Of a stretch of DNA of 64,000 nucleotides, positions 42,973 through 54,004 are shown in pieces. Source of the stretch: Endomychus coccineus (lineage: Eukaryota > Arthropoda > Insecta > Coleoptera > Endomychidae); NCBI GenBank assembly GCA_958510875.1, contig OY294067.1, positions 56,928,039 through 56,992,038 of the forward strand, given 5' to 3'. How positions within the stretch are numbered: position 1 is the stretch's first letter; each line of letters begins with the position of its first letter. A program made the translations under genes and the position numbers. The notes under the pieces were generated by a model. It worked only from the letters and a program-made list of their open reading frames with translations. It was not told the DNA's origin and searched no databases.

Positions 42973-43324
42973 GGTAAATTCTTCCAAAACTAATCTACGA
43001 AAACAATCCTCCGAAAGCAGTTCTCCGAGAAAAAAATTTTCGTGAATGTATTCTTCGAAGAACAGTCCTTCAAAAATCTATTCTTCAACAAACACTTCTA
43101 CGGAGATAAAATTGTGACATGAAACATTCAGATAAAGTAAGTATTTATACTAATCTATGGAAATACCTGTATCAATAACCATTGTGGACTATCTATCTTG
43201 ATGACGATGAGTGATTATTCAATTTAATTGCTTCGTATATCATAGGTGATTAGAAATCATCACTCTGCTTCAAATATTGAATAGGACAGGCTGGGAATAA
43301 TGAAAGGTAAGTATAAATACTAAT

Positions 43325-43477
43325 TGTACAAATAAGTTTAAATAAATTTTGTACACGACTGTACAGTTTAGGTCTTTGTACCTAGGCAAGTGGTCAGTAC
43401 GTTTTAAACCAACAAAGCGGTAACGTCAAATTTATTACAGTCCATTATTAAATCATTTATCTACAAAATCAAAGACA
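43325..43477 (+). repeat. 5' LTR of the BEL/Pao element
   Basis: 153 bp, TGTACAAATA...CAAAGACA. No strong TATA box is visible. Its short length is unusual for BEL/Pao, whose LTRs are usually several hundred bp. Confidence 0.92.
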
Positions 43478-43479
43478 TA

Positions 43480-43502
43480 ATTTTGGTCCATTCGATCCAG
43501 GA
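43480..43502 (+). other. Primer-binding site of the BEL/Pao element
   Basis: TTTTGGTCCATTCGATCC starts a few bases after the LTR. The TGG start and TTCGA T-loop complement indicate priming by a tRNA 3' end; which tRNA is not decided here. Confidence 0.6.
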
Positions 43503-43593
43503 TATATTCAGCATTTGAATTTATCACATATCATCAACTCAAAGTGTAATGAAAACAGTGTTTTAGTGCAAAAACATCATTGCAAATGCATAA

Positions 43594-43809
43594 TTGTTAA
43601 TGCTAAGGCAGAATAGTGACGCCAAGCAAAAGAAGAAGGGTCCTAAATACACTATAGCAGGTAGCAACCCTCTAGCTACAGCGGCACGCGGAATTCATCG
43701 GCAGCATAACATCAATATTGGAATAACAAAAGGACGACGATATTCAACTGGCCGACTCCACACAAGCGGTTCCATAATTAGAATTACAATACAACGCGGT
43801 AGAGTTTGA
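43594..43809 (+). other. Leader region ORF of the BEL/Pao element
   Basis: A 71-codon basic frame lies between the LTR and the polyprotein. It has no motif I know and its start context is unremarkable, so it may be chance within the ~500-bp leader. Confidence 0.2.
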
Positions 43810-43973
43810 CCATCTCTCACTTAAGTCTTCCTACGTCATGCTCAGTAAGTTTCGATCCAATTAGTCCTTATACCTATTTATAGTCATTATACCATCAATT
43901 TCAAGCCTTCCATAGTTATATCAATTCATATTTCATATTTTTATAATAATAATTTATAAGTTTTGTTAGTGCA

Positions 43974-46900
43974 ATGGCTACCACAAATATTAAAACTTTA
44001 CATCGCAAGCGCGGTAGTATCAAACATCAATTAACATCGTTAGATACATTTTATCAACAAAATATAATATCTGACCACACAATTGAACAATTAGACATCA
44101 TTCGATCGCGCTTAGATAAATCTTCCGAGCTCATAAGTAATTTTAAATTAATTCAAGAGCAAATAGAAGATAGCTGCGATGAAAATCTGTTAGAGGAGGA
44201 ATACAAAGAACGCGATGAATTTGAGACAAAATATCATTCAATAACTTCTAAATTAAATAGATTATTAATTAATTCCGAAATTACATCAAGTCAATTTTCT
44301 CAAAATCCTCAAAACTTAGACAACCATGTAAAATTGCCAATTATTAATTTGCCAAAATTTAATGGGGTATACACGGAATGGCTAGAATTCAAAGAATTAT
44401 TCGAATCACTCATACACACAAACACACAGATATCTAACGTGCAGAAGTTTCATTACCTGCGCGCTTCGCTTGGCGGAGCTGCCGCCAAAACTATTCAAAG
44501 TTCCAATTTGTCCAGCGACAATTACGAGACAGTCTGGGATAACTTGTGTAAAAGATTCGACAATAACGATTTGTTAGTTCACGAACATATTAAAGCAATT
44601 TTTGACGTTCATAACACTAGTCCTAATGAATCGAAAGGTTTTCGCAACATAATAGATGAGCTAAATAAACATTTGAAATATTTATCGCGGCTGGGTAATT
44701 CCACAGAACAACGAAATGCAATTTTAATTTATATTCTCAGCAGTAAATTAGACAAAGCCTCGTTACGCGATTGGGAAGAGTTTATTAAAAGCAATACTAG
44801 TTCGTCTATTGAAAATTTCGAAAAATTCTTGTTAGACAAAGCTGAAATTTTAGAAAAATTAGAACAGCGTATGAATAAGAATTGTAGCTCTTCAAACACC
44901 TCAAGTATTCAAAAAAAGCAAAGTTTTTTAGCTAGACCTGTAATGTCATGTAAAATATGTCAACAAAACCATGCGGTATTTCAATGTCAACAATTATTAA
45001 ATTTATCTCCACAAGAAAGGTTTGAAAAGTGTAAGGCGTTGAAACTCTGCTGCAATTGTTTTCGAACAGGTCACGTTACTTTCGAATGTAAGTCGAGTTT
45101 TCGATGTAAAAAATGTAGCAAACTACATAATACACTACTTCATTTTGATTATAACAACCAAAATCCAGGTCCGTCAACTCAAAATGTTCTAATTAGCCAA
45201 TTAAACACGAACTCACATGTTTTACTTTCAACTGTATGTTTTACCGTTACAACAAAAACGGGCAAGAACATTGATTGTCGCGCATTATTAGACAACGGAT
45301 CACAGTCAAACTTTATAACTTACAAATTCCTAAAATTATCAGGTATAGCAAAAAGGGTCACCAACATTCCAATTGTAGGTGTTGGTAATATAGCTTCAAC
45401 CATAAAACATAAATGTACTGTGCAAATCCAATCGTATCATTCTCAATTTCAAACAAACATTGACTGTTTGTTACTCGATAAAATTGGTGATAACTTTCCG
45501 AATTTTGAATTAGAGATCGACAATATCAACGTGCCATACAATATAAAGTTAGCAGACCCTAAATTCGCTGAACCTGCAAGCATTGATATGATTCTCGGCG
45601 CCAATCTTTTCTGGAAAACATTAAGGCCAGAGAGAATTGATCTAGGAAAAAATTCACCCATACTGCAAAATTCCGATTTTGGTTGGATAGTCACTGGAAA
45701 TTTTAAACCTTCAAATAATATCATATCCAGTTGTAATTTGTCAGTCATAAATTTACATAATGACATTCAAAAATTTTGGAATGTTGAAGAAAATTATGAC
45801 TATGAACCTAAACTTAGTATTGAAGATCAGGAGTGTGAAAATCATTTCGTAACCACATACTCACGAAAACATAACGGTAAATTTGTAGTCCAAATACCTT
45901 TTAAAAAATCTCCTATTCACTTAGGCAACTCAGTAGACAGTGCTCTAAGTAGATTTATCAACTTGGAGAAAAAATTTGCTCACAATTCATCATTAAAAAA
46001 TTCGTACATACAGTTCATGAACGAATATAAAACCTTAGGGCATATGACAAAAAAGACAGAACCCATTGATAACACAAATTGTTATTATTTTCCTCATCAT
46101 GCCGTGTTAAAATCGGATAGCTTGACAACCAAATGTAGGGTAGTTTTTGACGGATCTGCTGTTACAGATAACGGTTTGTCAACGAACAGCATTCAATATG
46201 TCGGTTCAGTACAGGACGACCTCATGTCCATTTTAATTAGATTTAGGGAACACGCTTATGTGTTTACTGCAGATATTTGCAAAATGTATCGACAAATAGA
46301 GGTACAAGTGGAACAAAGAAAATATCAAAGGATCTTTTGGCGCGAAGATCCAAGCCATGACTTAGAGGTTTACGAATTAAATACAGTTACATACGGAACT
46401 GCTTCTGCTCCGTATTTAGCCACGCGTTGCATAAAACAATTAGCGAAAGATAATAGCACAAAATTTGCACTTGCGTCAAAAATAATATCCCGAGATTTTT
46501 ACATAGACGACTTAATTTCCGGCACTGATACAATTGAAAGCGCCGTTAATTTAATAAGTCAAATATCGAAAATAATAGCAAACGGTCATTTTAATTTAAC
46601 AAAATGGTGTTCAAACCACCCACAAGTACTAAAAAATGTCCAAAATGATGACCAGTTATCTAATTATATTAATATAGGAGAAACAACAGACATGAAATTA
46701 TTAGGCTTGCAGTGGGAATTTGTGTCAGACAAACTAAAATTCAAAAGTAGCCAAGTTAATTACAATAAAATCACCAAGAGATCTATTCTTTCAAGCATCG
46801 CTAAAACATTTGATCCTTTAGGACTGTTAGCTCCTGCAATCGCAATAATGAAAATATTAATGCAAGAATTATGGGCTCTTAAACTTGGATGGGACGATGA

Positions 46901-49055
46901 GGTACCAAATAATTTAAAATCAAAATGGCTAGTATTCAAGTCAAATTTACAATATTTAGAGAAAATTTCAATTCCAAGATTAGCATTTTGTAAAAATCCC
47001 GTTTTCGTAGAGCTCCATGGCTTTTCGGATGCGTCTCAGAGCGCATATGGCGCATGTATATATGCTAGATGTATAAATAGTGAAAATGAAATATCGGTCA
47101 ATTTAGTTTGCTCAAAGGGGCGAGTGGCACCTCTAAAAACTCTCACAGTACCACGTCTTGAATTATGTGGAGCTTTAGTTTTAGCGCGATTAATGCAAAA
47201 AATTGAGTCATCCCTTACATTCAGAAATATTTCGTGCTTTTATTGGACAGATTCTCAAGTTGTTTTAGCATGGCTAAAGAACCGATCACGACTATTCCAT
47301 ATTTTTGTAGCAAACCGAATTTCGGAAATTCAAAATATTTCTAACATTGACAATTGGTCTCATGTACGTACACATGAGAACCCCGCAGATATTATATCAC
47401 GTGGTATGCAATTCCAAGAATTAAATCAGTCTACACTTTGGTGGAAAGGACCGTGTTGCCTTTCGGAACCAAAGGACTCATGGCGAACATCGGCAGTTTT
47501 AATTCCAGATGGGGAATTACCAGAAAGAAAATTATTAGTCAACACTGTGCTGCTCACATCATTAAATCATGATCTTATATCAAATGCTTCATCGCTCACT
47601 AAATTGAAACGAGTAGTTGCCCACTGTCGCCGTTTCATTCACAATTGTAAGCAGAAAATTAAAAACAATCGTCATGTTGACAAATTATCCGTTGCAGACG
47701 TGAGTGATGCGTTTAATTGCATAATAAAACTTTCACAAGATTCAACATTCAGCAAGGAAATCAATGATTTAAAAATACACGGTAAACTACCGAATAAGAA
47801 TAAATTGATTCATTTTAATCCTTTTCTTGACTCCGACGGTATTCTTAGGGTTGGGGGTAGAATTCAAAATTCTAAACTGCCTTGGGATCAAATTCATCCT
47901 ATACTTTTACACTCAAATTCCAATCTTTCTACCTTGATTTTAAGGTATGAACATTTACGCAATTATCATGCAGGGCCACAACATACATTATATATAGCCA
48001 GGCAGAAATTTTGGATTATAGGCGGACGTTCAACATCAAAAAAACTAGTACGTAAATGTATGAAATGTTTTAAGGCAAACCCAAAGTTTGTTACACCCTT
48101 TATGGGAAATTTGCCCTCAGCACGTATTCAACAGAGTTATCCATTTATAAAAACTGGTACAGATTTCGCTGGTCCATTTTTTGTCCGTCAACGAAAAGGA
48201 AGAGGGCAGAAAACTTTCAAATGTTATATTGCATTGTTTGTGTGTATGAGTGTAAAGGCGTTACACTTAGAAGTAGTAACAGATTTAACGACAGATACCT
48301 TTTTATTGGCATTGCGCAGATTCATAGCCAGACGTGGACAACCCACTGATATATTTTCAGACAATGGCAAAACATTTGTGAAGGCCAGTTCAGAGCTTAA
48401 AGAATTAGGACAGCTCTTGCAAGTTAATCAAACTGAATTAAGCGAACAATTAATAAACCGTGGAATCAAATGGCATTTCATACCCGCATATTCTCCTAAC
48501 TTCGGAGGATTGTGGGAAGCAGGTGTTAAATCAACAAAGCACCATTTAAAAAGAGTTTTAGCCAATGCATCAACAACCTTAGAACAATTTTCAACAATCA
48601 TCTCTGAAATTGAAGGTATATTAAATTCCCGTCCAATCTCTCCAATGTCCAACGATCCTTCTGATTATCAACCTCTTTCACCCGGACATTTTCTTATTGG
48701 AAGACCTGTGACGTCCATTATTGAGCCCAGCATCGCCAACATTCCAGTGAAACGTCTCTCACATTACCAACTTGTAGAGCAAATTAAACAACATTTTTGG
48801 ACTCGTTGGCACAGAGAATACATCTCTGAACTACAATGCAGACAGAAGTGGAGAGGTATCGTCCAGGACATCAAGAAGGATTCGTTAGTTCTCATAAAAG
48901 ACAGCAACTTACAACCATTCTGTTGGAAACTTGGTCGTATCACAAAAGTGCATCTCGGCAGTGATGGTGTAGTGCGTGTGGTGTGTATTAAAACACCAAC
49001 AGGTGAAATAAAGCGCGCTACCTCGCAAGTAGCCGTTCTACCCATTGACATTTGA
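43974..49055 (+). CDS. BEL/Pao Gag-Pol polyprotein
   Basis: A single 1,693-codon frame. In order: Gag-type DUF1759 (about 110-270, with LPKFNGVYTEWLEFKELFES), zinc knuckles (about 325-395, CKICQQNHAVFQC and CCNCFRTGHVTFEC), a DUF1758 aspartic protease with LLDNGSQSNF near 438 (usual DSG is Asp-Asn-Gly here), reverse transcriptase with FTADICKMYRQIEV (Asp766) and FYIDDLISG (about 843-847), Pao RNase H with FSDASQSAYGAC near 1022, a zinc-binding H-H-C-C region near 1325-1365, integrase core Asp1397 (TGTDFAGPF), Asp1463 (FSDNGKTF) and Glu1515 (GLWEAGV), then a DUF5641 tail. All key residues are present except the Ser-to-Asn next to the protease Asp, so the protein may be active. No envelope gene follows. 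Confidence 0.95.
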   Translation: MATTNIKTLHRKRGSIKHQLTSLDTFYQQNIISDHTIEQLDIIRSRLDKSSELISNFKLIQEQIEDSCDENLLEEEYKERDEFETKYHSITSKLNRLLINSEITSSQFSQNPQNLDNHVKLPIINLPKFNGVYTEWLEFKELFESLIHTNTQISNVQKFHYLRASLGGAAAKTIQSSNLSSDNYETVWDNLCKRFDNNDLLVHEHIKAIFDVHNTSPNESKGFRNIIDELNKHLKYLSRLGNSTEQRNAILIYILSSKLDKASLRDWEEFIKSNTSSSIENFEKFLLDKAEILEKLEQRMNKNCSSSNTSSIQKKQSFLARPVMSCKICQQNHAVFQCQQLLNLSPQERFEKCKALKLCCNCFRTGHVTFECKSSFRCKKCSKLHNTLLHFDYNNQNPGPSTQNVLISQLNTNSHVLLSTVCFTVTTKTGKNIDCRALLDNGSQSNFITYKFLKLSGIAKRVTNIPIVGVGNIASTIKHKCTVQIQSYHSQFQTNIDCLLLDKIGDNFPNFELEIDNINVPYNIKLADPKFAEPASIDMILGANLFWKTLRPERIDLGKNSPILQNSDFGWIVTGNFKPSNNIISSCNLSVINLHNDIQKFWNVEENYDYEPKLSIEDQECENHFVTTYSRKHNGKFVVQIPFKKSPIHLGNSVDSALSRFINLEKKFAHNSSLKNSYIQFMNEYKTLGHMTKKTEPIDNTNCYYFPHHAVLKSDSLTTKCRVVFDGSAVTDNGLSTNSIQYVGSVQDDLMSILIRFREHAYVFTADICKMYRQIEVQVEQRKYQRIFWREDPSHDLEVYELNTVTYGTASAPYLATRCIKQLAKDNSTKFALASKIISRDFYIDDLISGTDTIESAVNLISQISKIIANGHFNLTKWCSNHPQVLKNVQNDDQLSNYINIGETTDMKLLGLQWEFVSDKLKFKSSQVNYNKITKRSILSSIAKTFDPLGLLAPAIAIMKILMQELWALKLGWDDEVPNNLKSKWLVFKSNLQYLEKISIPRLAFCKNPVFVELHGFSDASQSAYGACIYARCINSENEISVNLVCSKGRVAPLKTLTVPRLELCGALVLARLMQKIESSLTFRNISCFYWTDSQVVLAWLKNRSRLFHIFVANRISEIQNISNIDNWSHVRTHENPADIISRGMQFQELNQSTLWWKGPCCLSEPKDSWRTSAVLIPDGELPERKLLVNTVLLTSLNHDLISNASSLTKLKRVVAHCRRFIHNCKQKIKNNRHVDKLSVADVSDAFNCIIKLSQDSTFSKEINDLKIHGKLPNKNKLIHFNPFLDSDGILRVGGRIQNSKLPWDQIHPILLHSNSNLSTLILRYEHLRNYHAGPQHTLYIARQKFWIIGGRSTSKKLVRKCMKCFKANPKFVTPFMGNLPSARIQQSYPFIKTGTDFAGPFFVRQRKGRGQKTFKCYIALFVCMSVKALHLEVVTDLTTDTFLLALRRFIARRGQPTDIFSDNGKTFVKASSELKELGQLLQVNQTELSEQLINRGIKWHFIPAYSPNFGGLWEAGVKSTKHHLKRVLANASTTLEQFSTIISEIEGILNSRPISPMSNDPSDYQPLSPGHFLIGRPVTSIIEPSIANIPVKRLSHYQLVEQIKQHFWTRWHREYISELQCRQKWRGIVQDIKKDSLVLIKDSNLQPFCWKLGRITKVHLGSDGVVRVVCIKTPTGEIKRATSQVAVLPIDI

Positions 49056-49239
49056 ATAAATGTCTAGATTAAGAAATGAGTTATAGTTTGTTATGTATGA
49101 TCGATGTTAAATAAGTATAATTTTTTTTTTTGGTACGACCTTTAGTACTTAAGTTTAGTTAAGACTTTCATGAATATCATTGTCAAAATGTATATAGATT
49201 TTCATATTTTAGTATTAGGATCACATTTTTGAAAGCCAG

Positions 49240-49259
49240 CCTTTCAAGGTTGGGGGTTA
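49240..49259 (+). other. Polypurine tract of the BEL/Pao element
   Basis: TTTCAAGGTTGGGGGTTAT ends directly at the 3' LTR; the purine-rich GGTTGGGGG is the likely plus-strand primer. It is weaker than a classic purine run. Confidence 0.45.
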
Positions 49260-49412
49260 TGTACAAATAAGTTTAAATAAATTTTGTACACGACTGTACA
49301 GTTTAGGTCTTTGTACCTAGGCAAGTGGTCAGTACGTTTCAAACCAACAAAGCGGTAACGTCAAATTTATTACAGTCCATTATTAAATCATTTATCTACA
49401 AAATCAAAGACA
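49260..49412 (+). repeat. 3' LTR of the BEL/Pao element
   Basis: 153 bp, matching the 5' LTR apart from one transition. Confidence 0.92.
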
Positions 49413-49489
49413 CTAATTCATGGAAATACTTGTGTCTCTCAATAACAAGTGGATTATCTATCCCGATGACAATGAGTGATCAATTCCGG

Positions 49490-50800
49490 CTAGACATATG
49501 GAAGGGGCTTTCCAAATATAAGCCCCCTCATAGTTCTCCCGTGAGACACACCGTTGACATCGATAAGCTGAAGATAGAGTTTGTATCAAGCAAGGGAGGC
49601 AACTCGAAATTGGTCCTCGTCAGATACAAGATACAAACAAGTGGATAGTGGACCTATTGGAAGTGCGAGCAATTTGAAAATAGGGAGAGGAGTTGCAGAG
49701 GTCGAGCTATTATCGACGGAGGACACTTATACAAGGAAACTGGGTGATCATGATAACGCTGCAAACGCTGCAAGTGTAGAGGTATCAATACTGATGGAGC
49801 AGATATGAGCCACAGCAGCCTTCCGCACTATATTGTGTCTTCATTCTCTGGCACAGTCAACAGCAGTTGTGCAAGACAATTCCCATCCGTTATTTGTATG
49901 AAGACAAATAAGGAACGTACCAAGAAGAAACGACGCTGAAGCACTTTTGCCCCAATCACGAACGGACATAATTCTACCCGAGTTATATGCACAAACGATG
50001 AAAGGCGAAAATTTTTTGATGCATGCCTACTGAAGACCGAATATTGATTTTTGCAACTGCACAGTCCCTGAGGTTTATGGATGGAATCTCCAAAAGCGTA
50101 CCACATCTGTTCGCCCAATTATATACAAATCGTGGATTGAAGGGAAACATTTCCCCTGATCTATGCATTGTTGCCGGACAAGACTGAACAATCTTACTCA
50201 AGAGTTATATAACAGATGATGGATCGATGTCCGAACGCCAAACCCTCCAGCATAATGATGGACTATGAAAGAGCAGCATTCAAGGCATCGACTACAAACC
50301 TCCCGGAGAGTCGGGTACATGGATGCTTCTTCCCTTTTATTCAGTGTCTCTACAGAAAACTACAGCAAGAATGGCTCAGGAAAAAGTATGACACAGATGC
50401 AGACTTTGCTCTAAAAATTAGATTGTTAGACGCTTTAGCCTTTGTGCCGTTACAAAATCTAGAAGAAACATTTCAGTTTGCTGGTTGACACTTTACTTGT
50501 AGAGGCCAAGAATGCCATTAACTATTTCGTGGATATCTGGGTGGGACGACCCACGAGACAGTAACGTCTGCGAGATCCACTATTTCCACACACTAAGTGG
50601 GATTATGATACAGTTCTCAGTGCATTGGCCACAACAAATAATGCTGTGGAAGGTTCGATACAAGTTCCGATGTCCAATTATATGCCAGTCATCCGAACAT
50701 TTGGAAGTTCATTGAGGCAATTAAAAGAGAACAGGGACTGAATGAAGTGAAAATAGAACAATATATATCAGGCAAACCATCAGTTTCCTTGAAAAGAAAA
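49490..50800 (+). pseudogene. FLYWCH-zinc finger / MULE transposase, broken
   Basis: The N-terminal part reads IEFVSSKGGNSKLVLVRYK then, after a shift, a region ending in GDHDNAANAASVEVSILMEQ, the usual FLYWCH-to-linker order. Near 50200 the catalytic part reads QMMDRCPNAKPSSIMMDYER (MULE core Asp) then AAFKASTTNLPESRVHGCFF and CLYRKLQQEWLRKKYDTDAD. The last recognisable part is NNAVEGSIQV near 50640. Stops and frameshifts occur throughout. The intact protein would be a DDE transposase of the Mutator class. Confidence 0.7.
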
Positions 50801-50834
50801 TACCGAGACACTGAGGAAAGAATCCTATGATAAG

Positions 50835-51310
50835 CCGAACAGTTTGACATCATCGATTACCTTGAGAAGGGCAAAACGAGCAGGCGTATATTATGCAGAG
50901 CAGTTGGATCGATTGGACTCATTTGGCGAAGAAAAAAGTGCTCTTCCACCAGCACAATGCATCGGCGTACAGGTCCGCAGTCGCCATGGCAAAATTGCGC
51001 TACGAATTGGTTCGTCATTCACCAAATTCTCCAGAATCGCCCCCCTGCGAGTTTTATCTACTTCCAAACCTTATCAAATGGCTCGGCGGAAAGAGATTTG
51101 GTTCCAACGATGAGGTCATCAATGAAACAAACGCCTATTTTGGAAAATTGTCGAAATTGTATTATTTGGAAGGGATCAAAAAATAAAAAAACCTTGGACG
51201 AAGTCTATCCGGCTACAAGGAGATTATGTTGAGAAATAAAATAAGTTTTGACCGTATAAATCATTTCTTGTTTCATTTTTCAGGGAGTTTTCACGTTGCC
51301 TATTTATGTT
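50835..51310 (+). pseudogene. mariner transposase C-terminal fragment
   Basis: The + strand reads IDYLEKGKT then RAGVYYAEQLDRL, KKKVLFHQHNASAYRSAVAM, AKLRYELVRHSPNSPE and DEVINETNAYFGKLSKLYYL, ending with the typical KTLDE.YPA tail near 51230. A right-end-like CAGGGAGTTTTCACGTTGCC lies at 51282-51301. The 5' two-thirds are missing. It is another copy of the mariner family at 5969-7797. Confidence 0.75.
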
Positions 51311-51795
51311 AGAGGTATTATTGCACACAATTACACTTATTAAGTTATAGTTGTTTTCAATAAAAGGTTTTTGTATTCATTTCTCTTGTGCTGTTTCACC
51401 CATTTATAGTCGTATCCTGCCTACCGTTTTGTGGTTTAACATTATTTTGGAAAAATGTTATGTTCGAAGAACTATTCTTCGGAAAATAGTTTTCCGAAGA
51501 AATATTTTTCGAAGAAGTGATTTTCCGTAGAACTGCTTTCGAAGAATTGTTTTCGTAGAATTTACCGGACACCGTTGTGTAGGTGGCTGTTCGCCCACCT
51601 CGGTAATCCGGTGAACACTCTCGAGTGGGAACCGCCTTTTGGGTAGCTGAGTGAGATTCGCTTCATTAAGTGACACGTGACATGAGTGCTTCGGTCTAGG
51701 CATTAAGGGACTGCAATGTTCCCCCACCTTCAATAATAATAACCACTCGGATTATTCAGTAAAATTGAACTTATCGGCGAAATAAGTGATATGTA

Positions 51796-53584
51796 GGGGA
51801 AGGTGGTGCATATAGGGACATGGTACATTGTGGGACAATCGCATTTTTGGCCATCTGTTGTTCAGTAGGTGTACTTTCTCCACTCTGAAGTGTCTAAACC
51901 TTTTCTTATTCCAATCTTATTTACATTTCACTGCCTTACCAACAGTGCATTGTTATTACTTTTCTGTCTTATCTGACAATCGTTGCAAACTTTTATTTTC
52001 TTCTGTGTTCTGTTGAAGTAAATTTCGTTTATTTGTGCACCAAGAGGAGTCAAATTAACAACAGGGCTGATTTAATATATGCTCAAGATATGTAAACATT
52101 TGAAATTCAAAATATGAAAAGGTTGTTCTATTTTTAATTATGATTTGTGGAATGAACACATGGTGTTTTGCGGGACAAATGTGTGTGGTACATAATGGGA
52201 CATGTCTCACTATACACCATCTTGCATGAAGTCACGAAACCATCGTGATTCCTCATTAATTCCAGTTGATTTCTGGTGATCTAAAATTAACACCTGCGGC
52301 AGACTTGTACAAGTTAAGCAAATCTGCTCTCCATAGAAAAGTGCTCAAGTATAAGCTTACTAGTGAAACTTTAGTTTTGAACGCAAACACGGTTTCTGTC
52401 AGATTTTTGATGATAATGAAGAAGAGGCATTAGCAGCATATCTTGTAAAGGCATCTCAGATGTGTATGGGTTAACAATAAAAATGACACGTGAATTTGCA
52501 TACAAATTTGCAGTCGCAAAAAAAGAAAAAAAACCTGAAGAACAGTATGTGTCATTAGCTGTTCTTACTGAGCCTGAGCCATCTACCAGCAAAATCCAAG
52601 ATGTTGACACAACTAATGAACTCCCACATCTCGGTGAAAGTTATATGCGAACATCCACACCAACAAGAAATTCAGAGAAGAAGTTCATGAGTCCAGAAGA
52701 TGTAAGGCCACATGTGAAATCAGGAGAAAGGAAAGAAACACGTGAAGGGCGATAAAGGGCTGTATCGACAATACTCACCGACACACCAAATATGAAAGAA
52801 AGGGAAAATAGAGAACTAGATAAGGAGCAACAAAGAAAAATCAAACTGGATAGAAAGAAAAAGGCAAAACTTGTGAAGAGGATAGTTCTCGTGGAGGAAT
52901 CTTCTAGCGACAGCGACGATATTGATGAACCAATATTGGATGATTCAACCGATATCAGTTTTGGAACAGAGGGAGGAGAAGGCGAAGAAATAACAACTGG
53001 CGACTTCATCTTGGTCCAGTACCGAATGAAAAAGAGCATAAAACATTATGTAGGACGAGTAGATGGAACAGAAAACGAATTCTATCAAGTGAATTTCTTG
53101 GAAAAAGTGTCGGAGTCGGCATTTTTATATCCTGATGAGAAAAATGAACGTCGTTGAAAAGGCGAATGTTGTTCACAAGCTCCCCAACCCAACAACACTT
53201 GGAGGCACCGAAAGAGTAAAAAAGCAATTACAATTCAAATTTGATTTCAAAAGTCATAACATTCAACAAGGGTATTCATTTATTTTTGTATTACTTATTG
53301 CATGCAACAATTTCTTAATAATAAATAGCTATTTTCAAAGACTTCTATGCTCCTATACATACTGTCCCACAATGTACCATAGTGTGGTACATTTAGGGAC
53401 ATGTGGTATATACCGGGACAGTCAAAATATATGCCCATTTTTTTTTCTGTTTAATACGGTCAGATGACTAAACTTCAGCTTGAAGATATACACATATCAC
53501 CTGTTAATCCTAGATTTGTCACTAGAAGAATAAATGATCTGGACCAGAAAGAAGAAAAATGTCCCAGTTTACACCACCTTCCCC
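51796..53584 (+). mobile_element. pogo/Tigger-like DNA transposon, deletion derivative
   Basis: The ends GGGGAAGGTGGTG (left) and CACCACCTTCCCC (right) are inverted and bounded by TA (51794-51795, 53585-53586). A second inverted block, GGTACATTGTGGGACA at 51820 and TGTCCCACAATGTACC at 53361, lies inside each arm. The interior holds the start and the end of a transposase without the DDE core. It is a non-autonomous derivative. Confidence 0.8.
52440..53157 (+). pseudogene. pogo/Tigger transposase remnant lacking DDE core
   Basis: Near 52440 the frame holds a YLVKASQMC..GLTI and REFAYKFAVAK stretch of the CENP-B/psq DNA-binding part. It is followed almost directly by the C-terminal part: SPEDVRPHVKSG and a KR-rich region, then ESSSDSDD, TTGDFILVQYRMKKSIKHYV, YQVNFLEKVSESAFLYPDE. 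A stop at 52755 and lost catalytic domain prevent function. The acidic-basic region is low complexity. Confidence 0.7.
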
Positions 53585-53653
53585 TACTATAAATAAGAAA
53601 CAAAAATAAGAAACAATTACCCATATTCACTAGGAGTGGAACTCAAGTGATAT

Positions 53654-54004
53654 GTACCCAGATGATGTAAGTTTTTCATTGGAAAGAAAATTGATTCTAC
53701 AGCCGATGACGATGATTCTGGGGTCAAGCAATTATCAATTTGGACCAATATTGTAGTTTGGGAATTCTGTAGAAAAATCTGACCGAATATAACTTCGCGA
53801 ATAAGTCAAATAATAATATGATAATTTTAGTCACAGGTCGTTTATCAAAAAAAAAATTTGAAAGTATTGTCAATTATGTACAAAAAATTTGGAATCTGGA
53901 TTCCTCACAAAAAATCGGTTAATGGTATGTATGCAAAGAATTAAGGATTCTGTTGTTATGTTTTCATTGTTTCCCATCAAGCAGCACTATTTTATTGAAA
54001 ATCG
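53654..54004 (+). repeat. Duplicated intron block (second copy)
   Basis: Homologous to 40597-40910; homology resumes at about 54995 after the insertion described next. Confidence 0.6.

Larger units (their letters stand above)
43325..49412 (+). mobile_element. BEL/Pao LTR retrotransposon, near-intact
   Basis: Identical-length LTRs (153 bp each) start TGTACAAATAAG and end AAAGACA. The flanking 5 bp are CTAAT on both sides (43320-43324 and 49413-49417), a perfect target duplication. I count one difference between the LTRs (T versus C in CAGTACGTTT/CAAACC). Polyprotein is a single uninterrupted frame. Total 6,088 bp. Probably a recent insertion and possibly mobile. Confidence 0.95.
42973..51566 (+). 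mobile_element. FLYWCH/MULE-type transposon, host of nested insertions
   Basis: The left end (42973-43110) and right end (about 51460-51566) are inverted to each other: GGTAAATTCT...ACGAAAACAAT.CT.CGAAAGCAGTTCT. Both are filled with a short motif like TTCTTCGAAGAA. Between them lies a broken FLYWCH-MULE transposase on the + strand (49490-50800). The interior also holds a complete BEL/Pao element (43325-49412) and a mariner fragment (about 50835-51310). No clear 9-bp target duplication was seen, so the exact ends are uncertain. Without the nested elements it would be ~2 kb. Confidence 0.6.
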
